From the NCBI GenBank assembly GCA_963920705.1, contig OY987232.1:13827726-13891725 (forward strand): a DNA stretch of 64,000 nt, given 5' to 3'. Shown here piece after piece: positions 1 to 12,300 of this stretch. Under the pieces are notes generated by a model. It was not told the origin of the DNA. It made no database searches and worked only from the letters and a program-made list of their open reading frames with translations. The DNA is from Odiellus spinosus. Lineage: Eukaryota > Arthropoda > Arachnida > Opiliones > Phalangiidae. Position numbers and translations under genes: made by a program. Numbering within the stretch: position 1 is the first letter of the stretch; the number at the start of each line of letters is the position of its first letter.

Positions 1-2280
1 GCAGATCACAAATGGTTTTTCTGGCTTCTTGTAGAGTATCCATTGTAATAGTTATGTTGAGATGATGTCCACATTCTTGAAGGCCATCGTACAACTTTAC
101 AAAAATAGAAGGATTTAAAATACAAGTTTAAATTAGTTTTAAAACTATATCTAATTAACGATAATTTTTGGGCTAAGTTTATTGCGATAGTCAATGGGTA
201 ACTCACCAAAAAGGGTCATTTGTCTATCAATTCGCGGTTTTCACTTAAATTTGAATTGATACCTTTAGTTCATGATCTAATTTTGATAATTATAACGCGA
301 GAGATTAGCGAATCTGGTTAAAAAATAACTAATCGAAATTTAACCCTATTTCCCTACCTATTTTCTCACGTTCTAAAATGACGAACCGTAAAAGTCATAC
401 GTAGTTCGTGGTATAATTTGACAATTTCAAGTTTTATTTTTCTCTAGTTACGATAATAAGAAATGTATATTATATCGGTGTTTCACGCGTAAACTCGAAG
501 ATGTCGCCACAATAGATCCTATTACCCGAGACCCGTCACCGTCTGACCTACAGCGTGCCCACCCGCTTCCGCGAGAGGCTGAATACTGGGGAAAGAGGTA
601 AGAGAGAGTTCAGTAGACTGGGAAATAAATCATTCCCAAACAATCCTTACCCCTAAATAAACAGACCCCTATTATGAAAAATCAGTGCCATCTTGTGTTT
701 TTTCATCGTACCAAATAACCCTTAATCCACTACCTTAACTTGTATTCATTTATGATTGAGAAATCATCCTATAACTAACCTTGTATTTCATTGACTGTAA
801 GCATTGAACAAACTGTTGTCCTTGGGTATCGTTTCCATCGCTGTATCCATCTAATATTGCAAGAAAAAAAAACATTTTATTAGGAGATATGAAGAAATTA
901 ATTTAAATAAGCTTGAGGGCATGTTTTTTATGTCTTTGAGACAATTCTTGGGCAACTTTGAGTCATATTCTACACCCGGTTCAAGATTTATCTCAGGGAA
1001 CTTCTGTGATAAATCTCAGGGCCATTTTAAAATATATCGCATCTATTGTTGATGCATCTTGGGCGAAATCGAGGCATTTCATAGGCGAGACAAAGCTCTG
1101 GGGCCAGCTTCGAGACATATCTCTTGGTGAGGGCACTTCGAGACATATCTCTTGGTGAGGGCACTTCGAGACATATCTCTTGGTGAGGGCACTTCGAGAC
1201 ATATCTCTTGGTGAGGGCACTTCGAGACATTTCTCTTGGTGAGGGCACTTCGAGACATATCTCTTGGTGAGGGCACTTCGAGACATATCTCTTGGTGAGG
1301 GCACTTCGAGACATATCTCTTGGTGAGGGCACTTCGAGACATATCTCTTGGTGAGGGCACTTCGAGACATATCTCTTGGTGAGGGCACTTCGAGACATAT
1401 CTCTTGGTGAAGGCACTTCGAGACATATCTCTTGGTGAGGGCACTTCGAGACATATCTCTTGGTGAGGGCACTTCGAGACATATCTCTTGGTGAGGGCAC
1501 TTCGAGACATATCTCTTGGTGAGGGCACTTCGAGACATATCTCTTGGTGAGGGCACTTCGAGACATATCTCTTGGTGAGGGCACTTCGAGACATATCTCT
1601 TGGTGAGGGCACTTCGAGACATATCTCTTGGTGAGGGCACTTCGAGACATATCTCTTGGTGAGGGCACTTCGAGACATATCTCTTGGTGAGGGCACTTCG
1701 AGACATATCTCTTGGTGAGGGCACTTCGAGACATATCTCTTGGTGAGGGCACTTCGAGACATATCTCTTGGTGAGGGCACTTCGAGACATATCTCTTGGT
1801 AAGGGCACTTCGAGACATATCTCTTGGTGAGGGCACTTCGAGACATATCTCTTGGTGAGGGCACTTCGAGACATATCTCTTGGTGAGGGCCCTTCGAGAC
1901 ATATCTCTTGGTGAGGGCACTTCGAGACATATCTCTTGGGGGGGGGGGGGGCACTTCGAGACATATCTCTTGGGGGGGGGGGGGGGCACTTCGAGACATA
2001 TCTCTTGGGGGGGGGGGGGGCACTTCGAGACATATCTCTAGGCCAACTTCAAGACATGGTGAATTTCAATTTATCACCGAGAAAATAATAAAATGCTTCT
2101 CAAAAACTCACGACATAGATAGTGCATTGTCCTTCTTAAACTTTCCGACGCGGTACAATTCAGGTGACCATGGTGACCACGGTGACCATGGTGACAATTG
2201 TGACCATGGTGACAATGGTGATGAGCCATGATTCCGCTCACCAGGATGGTGACAAATATAAGCAAGTTGGTGTTAGTCAT
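1..2280 (-). CDS. secreted histidine-rich protein, paralogue B (3' end outside window)
   Basis: Three exons: 2280-2112, 850-780 and 94-1, running off the left edge. Start chosen at ATG 2280, because it aligns with the start of the paralogue at 7528 and the longer frame opens with TTG. Residues 1-19 form a signal peptide; 20-39 are a His-rich tract with HHGH motifs and two cysteines; C42, C56, C73, C88 and C109 follow. Exon 1 ends at a GTGAGT donor (phase 1); exon 2 is 71 nt, ends at GTTAGT (phase 0) and encodes HGYSDGND; exon 3 starts after TTTGTAAAG and encodes DGLQECGH and an N-glycosylation site at N93. Exon 2 length and intron phases match the paralogue at 5597-7528. Probably secreted and possibly metal-binding, judging only from the histidines. 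I do not recognise the family. Confidence 0.8.
195..735 (+). mobile_element. MITE family E, near full-length copy
   Basis: About 540 bp repeat starting GTCAATGGGTAACTC and ending near AAATAACCCTTAA. It recurs at least a dozen times in the window in both orientations. The ends form an imperfect inverted repeat (TAAGGCGGTAGT... in better copies). No coding capacity. This copy lies in intron 2 of the gene at 1-2280. Confidence 0.75.
1107..2040. repeat. 28-bp satellite array in intron 1 of gene B
   Basis: About 30 head-to-tail copies of a 28-bp unit containing CTTCGAGACATATCTCTTGG and then TGAGGGCA. Most units are identical. The last three carry runs of about 13-15 G in place of GTGAGG. The array lies wholly inside intron 1 (851-2111). 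The three long overlapping minus-strand frames here arise because the unit lacks stops in those frames. Confidence 0.97.
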
Positions 2281-2330
2281 ATCGAAACGTAACCTTTCCA
2301 AGGATTGAATTCGCTAAAGCAGTTTAGTAA

Positions 2331-2338
2331 GTTTTATA
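2331..2338 (-). promoter_or_regulatory. TATA box of gene B
   Basis: TATAAAAC on the minus strand, 51-58 bases upstream of the ATG at 2280. The surrounding motif (CGTTGAATAGTATAAAA) is shared with the paralogue's promoter at 7573-7580, apart from small changes. Confidence 0.7.
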
Positions 2339-2399
2339 CTATTCAACGGTACTATAAAATAAAGTGTATTTTTAATTGTCCTGTCACAATTGGGTATTT

Positions 2400-2914
2400 C
2401 TGACAGTATAAATTAAGCAATTGTTTCCTCGTCAAAATAAAAACATTGCTCGAAGTTGGATAAATTATATGGCAGACAGTTTCGTTTACAATTGCGTTGC
2501 ACACCTGATCGCTGATAAATAAAAGGTGAATTCAGATTGTATGATTTTCAGGCATATTTTGTGTTCTAACTTTTGCCGTAAAATTAAAGACAATTGAGAA
2601 AAGGGGATATGACAGAGGTAAATTTTCTCTACATCCTTTAAATTATACCCCTGTCGCCGCAGAGACTAAAGTTAACTAGGGATATTTCAAAAGATGGTTC
2701 ATATAACTCAAGGACAAAAATATTTTGTATCAACTTCGTGTCTCGTGTGAGTGTTGTGAAAATAGGGAAGAGAATTGCAATGGACAGCGAACAATCTTTC
2801 TTAATAAGAACTTAATGTCATTTCGAGTGTTTTTATTTTCTAATTCCAATCTTTCACTTTCTATTTGTTAAGCGAATAAGAATCTGAGATCTTACAACTC
2901 TGCGCTATAGATAT
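2400..2914. other. intergenic, nothing recognised
   Basis: AT-rich sequence upstream of gene B. I see no coding exon, repeat shared with the rest of the window, or RNA gene. Confidence 0.5.
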
Positions 2915-3330
2915 AGATATACTTATTCGAGGAAAAGCGAGTTTGAGAGACGGGTGGCGCCATTTGCTAAATAGGGATAATCGGTGGAAAGATCCCGAAT
3001 TCCATATAAAGGTTATAAAACTGACCGTCAATTATTCACATAGCTGGCGCCATCTACCCACAAATACGCGTTTCTCAAGGCTAATTCGCGCGTTTTTGAA
3101 ATTTGCGCGTAATTTCAGCGAATTAGACCAATTTGCATATTTTTAAAAACCAAATACGCACGCATCACACAAGTGACCTCCAGTCTCGAATTCGGGTGAA
3201 AAGGAGGAGGTGCTGTCAAAGATAGCTATTATGCCCAACTCAGAGATGGCGCTATAATCAAGCCGAGGTTTTTCGACATAAATTCTGGTGCGCGACGATC
3301 TTAGGAATTGATTCTCTAAAACTATCACAC
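2915..3330 (+). mobile_element. repeat family J, copy 1
   Basis: Contains GGTGGCGCCAT, GAATTCCATAT and AGAGATGGCGCTATAATC blocks that recur at 4660-5400 and 26725-27945. Flank-to-flank it resembles a MITE with inverted GGCGCC-containing segments. No coding capacity; the short frame inside it is incidental. Confidence 0.6.
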
Positions 3331-3784
3331 CATATATATCACGGGTTTGACAATAACTGCTATTATTTCAAAACAAAATGTAAATAAATTAGACAAGTTG
3401 AAGTACAATATATGCAGGGTTTTTCCCAAAAACTTGCACTCGCAATGTTAGCCTTAGTAAAATTGTGTTAAACCCTACTCCCAGCCAAAATTCGGGTTTT
3501 TCACTAAGATTTCGTTTCATAAAAATCACCCTTCCTCAAAATTAAAATATCATGCTTGAAGTTGCATATTTATTTATTTTTAACTTGATAGTACGTTTTA
3601 GGAGAAGAGAAATGTTTTCCCAAAAACCGTATAGTCCAAAAGAAAAACTCGATGAAGAACTTAATCCGGTACAAATTTAATCATCGCAGTCAAATTTCCC
3701 TGGGAATTCGTTGTAGACTGACTGATAGCATTTCTAAATAGCAAAAACCATAAGTAATAAGATTTTTAACCAAAACATTCAAGG
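3331..3784. other. intergenic, nothing recognised
   Basis: AT-rich, no supported feature. Confidence 0.5.
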
Positions 3785-4185
3785 TAGAATGCAAAGTGAC
3801 TTATTTACCCATTCCTTATTGTTTAAATAGGCCTAATCCACAAACAATATTAAACAAGAAATATATTTAAAATAGGCTTAGCTGGATTTATGTAGATCCT
3901 GAATTTCTTTCTCAATGATGGATCAGCGACAAATCAAATGTTATTCGAAGTCTCAAGGAGATCTCTCCTTAACAACGAGCCTTGCTCATGGTCGCAGACC
4001 CATCAATGCGAAGAAACTCAGGATCTTCAGAAATGCAGCTAAGCCTATTTTACAGCTAAGTTTTTAATTTATTTCTAGTTTAATATTTGTTGGTAAATAT
4101 TTTAACTTGTGGATTAGGCATATTTAAACAATATAGAATCGATAAAGAATCACTTGCTGTTGGGTTGCATTCTCCCTTTAAGAGG
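3785..4185. mobile_element. MITE family F, copy 1
   Basis: Palindromic element containing AATAGGCCTAATCCAC near the left end, GGCTTAGCTGGATT in the body, the inverse of these further right, and GGTTGCATTCTCCCTTTAA at the right end. The terminal motif AAAGGGAGAATGCAACC recurs at several other places in the window. Confidence 0.7.
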
Positions 4186-4659
4186 TTTGGCCTATTTTTC
4201 CCTCAAAATTATTTTATAAGCATGCAAAAACTTAAAAAATGTTTTCGAATCTTACCAAAATTTCGTAATTCAATTCGTCAGTAACGTACAATTTAGCCCT
4301 ACAATCACTCAGATTATCACAATCAACTTGAGAGCCATAATAATCAATCAAGCATTGGAACAATGGAAAGCTGTCGGTCCACTAAGCAAAAAAGAGCAAC
4401 AAATACAATTTAAGATTAAAGTATATGTTTCATCAGGAATTCATTATTCCGACTCATAGCCCAAGTACGAGTTACGCCCCTCAACATGTAAAAAAACTAT
4501 ATCTAAATAGGCTCATAATGTACGTTGCTAATGTGGGAAGCAAAACACACATATTTGGTTGCCCTGGTTACGAGTCCGGCTTCACCTAAGGTAAATCAGA
4601 AATTTTTTTCTACTCCCTTAGTCGAATTTGTCAACACAAGAAATCTTACAACACTGCTC
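4186..4659. other. intergenic, nothing recognised
   Basis: No supported feature. Confidence 0.5.
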
Positions 4660-5400
4660 TAAAGAAATTTGTCTCTTTTTGGTGGCGCCATCTGTGATAT
4701 GGGGATAAGCGGTGGAAACTCTTACCAAAAAAAAGTTGGTCTTAAGAGGTCTTGGGGAAGTGTCTTATGTAGTCTTAAAGGCCTAGGATTACTTCTGCAC
4801 TGGAAACAAACTCGCCCTCCATGCTTTCTCTTGCCTTTCTACCCAATAGGAAGCTCAGAAGGTGAGCCCACTTCCAGTGAATTAGGCAGTTGACAAGCAA
4901 AAGAAATCCTAGGCCTTTAAGAGGTCTTGGGGAAGTCTTTCATGTGTCTTATGTAGTCTTAAGAGGTCTTGTTGAAGTCTTCCATTATGTCAAGAAGTCT
5001 TGGGGAAGTCTGAAAGACTTTTGTGGTGTTCTTGAGGACCTCTTCAAATCAGGCTACCTTTTTTCAGTAAGTAAAGACCCAGAATTCCATATCAAGGTTC
5101 TATAACTCTGACTTAAATTATTCGCAAATTTGGCGCCATCTACCAAAATGGATAATCGGTCACAAATACATGTTTTTCAAGGCTTAAAATATTCCCGGAA
5201 ATCGGAACACGTCATATTTTAGTAAATTAGATCAATTTGTATATTTTCAGAAACCATATAAATACACAAGCGTCACACACGTGACCTTCAGTTTCGAGGT
5301 GCGGTGGAATGGGTAGGTTCAGTCAAAGCCACGTATTATCCCCGACTCAGAGATGGCGCTACAATCACCTTACGGTTTTTCGACACAGAGGGTATGGGAA
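4660..5400 (+). mobile_element. repeat family J, copy 2, split by a degenerate tandem block
   Basis: Family J sequence at 4670-4730 and 5070-5395 is interrupted at about 4733-5060 by degenerate copies of a motif like GGTCTTGGGGAAGTCTT. The two small frames here lie within the repeat and have no gene-like features. Confidence 0.6.
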
Positions 5401-5596
5401 GATGCATATCTCGACGGTTGTAAAATCTCTGGCTCAAGACTGAATGGCCCTGAGTGGAGTTAATGTTTTCCCACTACTATCTATTATTACCAGAGGACCC
5501 TCAGGTAAGCTATGCCACTGCAGTAAAATCGCAATGTCGTTGGACATTATTACTTAATATTAATATATATATTTTCAAGTTGATCATGCTAAAGCA

Positions 5597-7528
5597 CTAT
5601 ACCTGTTCGTAATTTCCATCAGGGAGGTGAACATGATCGTGAAGGGCACAAAGGGTTTGTCTGGCTTCATGCAAAGTATCCATTGAAATGGTTAAGTTGA
5701 GTTCATGACCACATTCTTGAAGACCATCAAGCAACTGCACAAAAATATAAAATTATTTAATTAAAAAGATACTGCATTAAGAACAAAAAAATTCATATGT
5801 GAACAATAATACAAATGTCAAATGGTGCAGCTCAACGTAAAACGTTAGATTTTTTTTTAATCGTCGCTCAGAATCGGATAAAGAATAGCTTGGGATATCC
5901 ATTGATAACTAGGATTTTTTAGATATTTTTACCTCGGATAAATTGTTTGTTAATATAAAACCACAAATTATATAAACAGACTCGTATCAAATGGATACGA
6001 ATTATACCCGGAGATAAAATTTTAAGCTCGATTAATAAACTAATTACGAGCTTATTCAATCGGATAATGCGAAGAACAAAATATGATGTTCCTCAAAATC
6101 TGTGCAGCATGAATATTATAATTATATTTTAATCTAAATTGAAAGGAACAGCAACTAAATTCCTACATTCTAGCTTCGAGCTCTCAATTTGGGTTAAAAT
6201 CCGCGAAAAAGCTCATGTTTCAAATGTTTCTTATCAGCGAATGAATATATAGCGTATACAGTATCGATTTCCCATAACAATGAGTACGAATAAAAATTTT
6301 GCCTTATATTAGGATACTTTAATTCGAATAAGAGTTGTAGCAATGTCGTGATTGATAACCAAGCTTTTTAATTACTTTTGTGGGATAAGTTAGAAGCTAA
6401 TGTTTCCAGGAATTTTCATTCCTTCGAAATAAAAAAATATTCAAATAGGGGTCATAACTAACCTTGTATTTACTATTCTCTCCGCATTCAATAAATTCTT
6501 GGACTTGGGCATCGTTTCCATCGCTGTATCCATCTAAGATTGTAATTGTCAGAAGAAAAAAACAATTTTTTACATAAAAAAATATTATTAAGTAATAGAT
6601 TGAAATTAAGAGGGATGCTTTAATATTATGAAAGAGAAACAAAGATGTTTTTATAAGCCATGGCCAGAATCCGGTCTGTATTAAGCACACAGATACATCC
6701 CATATGTCCTATTGTAATTGTTATCCATACTTAAGATATGCCCTATAATAATTGTTCACCATACTTAAGATATGTCCAATAGCAATTGCTCACTGTACTT
6801 AAGATATGTCCTATACTAGTTGTTCACCATGTACCTAAGATATGTCATATACTAATTGTTCACCATACTTAAGATATGTCATATACTAATTGTTCACCAT
6901 ACTTAAGATATGTCCAATAACAATTGTTCACCATACTTAAACTATGTCTAATAGCAATTGTTCACCGTACTTAAGATATGTCCTATAGTAATTGTTCACA
7001 ATACTTGAGATATATCCTATGGTAATTGTTCACCGTCATATACTATTGGTTCACCATAATTAAGATATGTCCTACAGAAATGGTCCACAATACTTCTAAA
7101 GATGTCCTACATTAATTGCCTTAAGGGTATCACCACAAGCAACTGACATCTAGAGTAATTGTTAACAATAGTTAATATGTATCCTCGAGTATTTATTGGA
7201 TTTAGCAATTTTCAGATAATATTGAGAAATATCTCTTGAGAAACTTAAAAACATATTGTAAAAATTAAAGCCTTCTCAAATACTCACGACATAGATAGTG
7301 GGCTGACCTTCTTAGACTATCTGCTGCGGGACAATGGTCATCACCGTGATCATGGTCATGATCGTGATGATGGTCATGGTCGTGATCATGGCCATGGTCG
7401 TGATCATGGCCATGGTCGTGATCATGGTCATGGTCGTGATCATGGTCATGATCGTGATCATGATCGGGTTGTGCCAGGATTCCGTTCACCAGAACGGCAA
7501 CGAATATCAATAACTTGAAGCTGGTCAT
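5597..7528 (-). CDS. secreted histidine/aspartate-rich protein, paralogue A
   Basis: Three exons: 7528-7288, 6533-6463 and 5734-5597, giving 149 residues. Residues 1-19 are a signal peptide. Residues 22-65 are almost wholly alternating His and Asp with a few Gly, encoded by a GATCATG/GGTCATG microsatellite. C66, C80, C97, C112 and C133 follow, with an N-glycosylation site at N117. Donors are GTGAGT and GTTAGT; acceptors are CTTAG and TTTTTGTGCAG. Intron phases 1 and 0 and the 71-nt exon 2 match the paralogue at 1-2280, as do HGYSDGND and DGLQECGH. The last exon ends EQV-stop; an alternative is splicing at the GT before that stop, but I saw no further exon. Secretion is well supported. Metal binding is inferred from the histidines. 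Family not recognised. Confidence 0.85.
5868..6330 (+). mobile_element. hAT-like MITE, second subfamily, copy 1
   Basis: Starts CAGAATCGGATAA and carries GGAGATAAAATTTTAAGCTC, shared with 42365-43295 and 46430-46888. It lies in intron 2 of paralogue A. The right end is unclear. Confidence 0.6.
6712..7130. repeat. 34-bp degenerate tandem repeat in intron 1 of gene A
   Basis: About eleven diverged copies of a 34-bp unit with TTAAGATATGTCC and AATTGTTCACCATAC. It lies inside intron 1 (6534-7287), the same intron position that holds the 28-bp array in paralogue B, but the sequence is unrelated. Confidence 0.85.
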
Positions 7529-7572
7529 TTCGTAATCTTTTCAAAGAATAAATTCACGATGGCAGTTTGGAA

Positions 7573-7580
7573 CTTTTATA
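7573..7580 (-). promoter_or_regulatory. TATA box of gene A
   Basis: TATAAAAG on the minus strand, 45-52 bases upstream of the ATG at 7528, in the same context as the TATA box at 2331-2338. Confidence 0.75.
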
Positions 7581-8016
7581 CTATTCAACGAGTCATAAAA
7601 TATATTAAAATTACAATTGTCTCGTTGTCCTGTCAATATTTTATTTTTCTGGTGATATATATACGATAAAAGCGATTGTTAGATCATCAAAATTAATTTA
7701 TTGCAAGTTTAGGTTAGATGGTAGGCAGTTTCGTTTTCAAATGCGTTAATTCGTTGCACACAACTTTAAGCCTATATGATTAATATATATAAGGTATATA
7801 TTATGATAATAATGGCGGTAGTCAATGGGTAACTAACCAAAAAAGGGTTATCTGCCGTATCTAGCGAACCACAAACCAAAACTACCCTGATCTTTGGAAC
7901 CATTTCGTGTCACTTGTACAACAAGGAATTAATATTTAGCTGTGAATTTATTTTTCTAGTTGATTCGTTCGTTGGTCCTTTTGTTCGACAATTTGTCCAT
8001 ATTTATATCAAAAGTA

Positions 8017-8347
8017 AACAACACCCCGTAGCTTAATACTATCAGAAAAGGTCCAGTTTTACGTCATAGCACATCACTTAAAATTAGCCAGAAAAAAGTC
8101 ATCACCCCTGTCTGGTTCGAGTAACTTGGACTCTTCCTTGATATTTTGAGTCGGGAGTGAGGGACGGAGTTAAGGCGAGCCGCGATTGGCTATATTATCC
8201 TCCCAGAAAGAGTGGCGCTTCCGATTTCACTATTTGCACGGCGACTGCAGCCGCTAGTGTCTCGAATCATGATCTGTCGGTACATTTACCTTGGCCTTTG
8301 CTGATAGAATTAAGATAGGGGACGTTGTTCACCTTTATGGAATTAAG
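8017..8347. mobile_element. MITE family I, copy 1
   Basis: Inverted ends: AACAACACCCCGTAGCTTAA at the left, and the inverse (ATTAAGATAGGGGACGTTGTT) at the right, both followed inward by a CAGAAAAGGTCCAG-like block. The fuller copy is at 11235-11575. Confidence 0.75.
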
Positions 8348-8671
8348 TGATATGCTTTTGGTGTGCAACAGCCTTATTAACCCGTTAACCAAAACGATCA
8401 TTATTCATTTTGTTACTGACAATAACAGCTTTTATATTTCAAACTAAAATTTAAGTAAACAAGACAAGGTGAAGGACAATATATTGAGTTTTCCCCGTAA
8501 ACATGCACTCAGATTTGAGCTTAATTTCAATGCATATAGATACGCAAAGATATGACAAGATAGTGCTAGGAATTTGTTGAACTTTTATTAATTGGATAGA
8601 TCTACTGAATTATATTCAGATATTATCTCGACTTTGCTTAAAAATGGACTATTAATCAATCCGATTAGAGG

Positions 8672-9190
8672 GGAATGGCGCAACCTAACACAACAAGTTA
8701 TTTTTTATCGATTCCTTATCGTTTAAATAGGCCTAATCCATGTGCAAAGGGTCGGTCGTTAAGGTGAGATCTCCATGATACTTCTAATAACATTTGATTA
8801 GTCGCTGACCCATCAATGGGAAAAAAATCAGAATCACCATGAATCTAGCTAAGTCTATTTTCCAGGTAAGTTTTAAATTGATTTTTTTACAGGTGGATTA
8901 GGCCATAGACTAAGAAAGGGTTAGACCCTTCCAACGTAGTTTGCCAAATTTTTAAAATAGTGATCATGGTGGAGCAGTTCCCAGGCGCCTCTAGCGGTCA
9001 TCAAGCCAATTATCGTAGCTGCGCAGGTTCGTTAGTGGTAGAGATGGTGAGAAGGTTAAGCGCATAACTGAAACGTACTAGTACCGCCTCTATCAGAAAT
9101 AACCGATACTAACGACGTAGGGAGTTTGTCGCTTGTCCAAGTTGAAACCCTTTTGATTAAAGGCCTATTTAAACGATAAGAAGTTTTTAA
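8672..9190. mobile_element. MITE family F, copy 2, interrupted
   Basis: Family F sequence at 8672-8897 and about 9155-9190 is separated by a block (about 8898-9150) that recurs inverted at 34203-34365, with TTTGCCA, TCATCAAGCCAATTATCGTA and CGTACTAGTACCGCC. This suggests insertion of one element into another. Confidence 0.6.
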
Positions 9191-9321
9191 AACTTTGTTT
9201 GTTGTTATGTTGTATTCACCATTGAATGACCTCTTTCCAAAGAAACTATTCCGTTTTTATCTAAGCCCCACTGCATAAGCAACCAATATTTGATGGGTGA
9301 CATATTCCTTTCATTTTGGAA

Positions 9322-12300
9322 TCAACGAAAAAATAGGCTGCGCACAAAAACTAAAGAAACAAAATATATGGTGGACATTTGCTTCAGGCCTGCAGTGTCT
9401 CTTGGAAAGTGTTGGACAAGAGAACAATCTTTGGATGTGTACGAGAATGATGAACAATGTTCGTGAATAAGCGGGTCAGAAATGTCTTCCAAGTGACGTT
9501 GAATGTACTGTCCAGTTTCTACACCGCAACTTTTCACCACAGTGTCGATTCTGCATTGTACGAAGCTACGAAATGTGCTGCGAATATCGATTTAAAAGCG
9601 TAACAAGGTATTTAGCTATAAATATGAACTATGAACTTTTTGCTAAATTTATGACATATATTATCATTATTTAACTAAGAATATGTCAAGTAACACCATG
9701 AAGTAAGAGAGTTTTTTTTTACACAATCATGAGTAGAGCTCGGAATTCGTATATTTTTTATTAATTTGATAAAAATCTAAATTCTGATGTATATTATCTG
9801 TTTGATTAAAAATAGACTATTTTTCATTCGAGTTAACTTATTCGAAGATAAAGTAAAAAACATAATCCATATCTGTTTTAATCCAAAAATGGGCTTATCT
9901 TAGAATATTATCCGTGTTATACGTTCGGATAAAAAAATTCAAATTTATTTTCGTGAAATATAATGAATAAAAATATGATTTAAAATCTTAGTTTCGTTGT
10001 TTTATTTTATATTCTTCAAATTAAAAGTCAATTTGAAATATTTTTCATTATTTTAGACTAATTCTGGAAACGTGAATTTTCTTATCCATCGTTATACGTT
10101 TGAATAAGAGTAATTTGTTCGTAGACAAAGCGCCAAACGCTTATCTTCGGGTAATCCTTATCCATTCAACAATTATTCATATATACAAATTTGATTTTTT
10201 AGTTACAATTTATCAGAAAATAAAATATCTGAAAATATACGAATAACAGAAGATAATGGGTATCTGATTCCGAGCTCTAATCACGAGATTTGTCACGCAT
10301 GCTCGAAAGATATCTACAACTAAAAGCTCAGCGATTTGATAAAATTATCTGCTAATTTTGCAATTATTTACCATTAACCATATTTTTTTTTAGTTAATTC
10401 TACCGTTTCATAATTTTATACTTTAAATAATTATCTAAAAAAAAATCACTTGAAGAATGATTTACTTGTGGTTTCCCTTACCAGCAGGTTTTCTTTAATC
10501 CTTTTTCGACATCTTCGACATCATCGACTTTTTCTGTATGAAATATCACCTTCGAATAAATTTCGGAGCATTGCTCAGATTGGCTGGATATGTTGTTGTA
10601 GCACTCTGCGTGTTTCAGAAAATCTGTGAAATACAACACCAAGATTCAAACCATGGTGACATAATTCATTAAAATCAAAGGCAAAATATGTACAATATGT
10701 TATAGAAACTCTATCGAGGGAGCTCTGTTCATTGGTCGCTGATCCTACAATGCAAAGAATTCTGGATCTCCATAAATCCAGCTAAGCCTATTTTCCAGGT
10801 AAGTTTTAAATTTATTTCTAGTTTAATATTTGTTTGTATTTTTTTTTATTGGTGGATTAGGCCAATTTAAACGATTAGGAATCGATAAAAAACACTTGTT
10901 TCGTTGCAAGGAAAAGGAATTATAACTGGTATATTTAACATTACTTTTCAGCTTAATGTCATGACGACATTTGGCTCAAAACAAAATTAAACAATACTCA
11001 CCATCCTGCGCTTTTCCTGGAATACAGAGGTTACCAATAAGATTTCTAGCAGCAGCAACAACGTGATTGTAAATGTTTCTTTCCGTTTGTCCAAAACATC
11101 TCTTCAAATGGTCATCAGCACACTTCATACTTCCTTGGAATTGCCTAAATATTATTCAGATAAATTTAGATATTAATAAACCTAAAATATCTTTCGACTT
11201 CGAATCGTCAAAAGTCTATAATTTTATTTCATAAAAGTAAACAACGCCCTGTAGCTTAATACAATCAGCAAAGGTCCAGTTTTACATCATAGCCCATCAC
11301 TTAAAAAATAACCAAAAAAGTCATCACCCCTGTCTGGCTCAAGTGGTTTGGACTCTTCCTCGATATTTTGAGTCAGGAGAGAGGGACGGAATTTAGGCGG
11401 GTCGCGCTTGGCTATATTGTCTTCCTTCCCAACTCCGGAATTTCTACAAAGAGTGGCGCTTCCTCCGATTATTATTTATACCTATTGCGGCCGCTTGAGT
11501 GTCTCGAATCAGACACATTTACCTGGACCTTTGCTGATAGTTTAAGCTACGGGGCGTTGTTTAATTTTATGGAATAGAATGACAGACTTTTGGTATTGTG
11601 TAATACCCTTACCTACAAGTTTCTTCAAGCTGTTGTTTGGTTCTAACTTCGGTAAAACTGTTACTTTCCGTCACTAATCTGAGAGTTTTCAAGCACTGAC
11701 GAAGATTAGTTTTCGAACACGCGTTGCGTTTGGATATAGATGAATATCTTGAGCATCGAACTGAAAGAAATAATAAAAGTTAATTATCAATTACATTATC
11801 TTAAATGTAGATCTAGCAATTTAACAACAAATGATTTTTCCCATCGATTCCTCATCGTTTAAATAAGTCTAATTCAAAAGTAAAAAAAAAAATTATAGAC
11901 AAATATTAAACTAGAAATAAATTTAAAATTTATCCGGAAAATAGGCTTAGCTGGATTCAAGGAGATCATGAATTTCTTCGCATTGATAGGTCAGCGACAA
12001 AGTATTGAATGTTATTGGAGATCTCGCCTTAACGATGGGCCGTTGATCATTGGTTAATGACACTTCAATGCGAAGAAATTCAGAATCTAAATGATTCCAG
12101 CTAAGCCTATTTTCCGGGTAAATTTATTTCTAGTTAAATATTTGTATTTTTTCTTAACTATGGATTAGATCTTTTTAAACGATAAGGAATCGATAAAAAA
12201 AAAAATCACATGTTGTTAGGTTGCATTCTACATTTAAAAGCGTCTAACAAAGAATATCCTCTATCTAGGTTTCCAACATATTTAGAAGAACCTCGAACTC

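Noticed and set aside
993..2033. Frames of 314-346 codons through the 28-bp array
   Set aside because: Three overlapping frames in a repeat, lying inside an intron of a gene on the same strand.
2281..2301. Longer start of paralogue B at 2301
   Set aside because: It begins with TTG and would fall very close to the predicted transcript start. The ATG at 2280 aligns with the paralogue.
6397..6690. 97-codon minus-strand frame as a separate gene
   Set aside because: Only its middle (6463-6533) is an exon of paralogue A. The rest is intron sequence read through.
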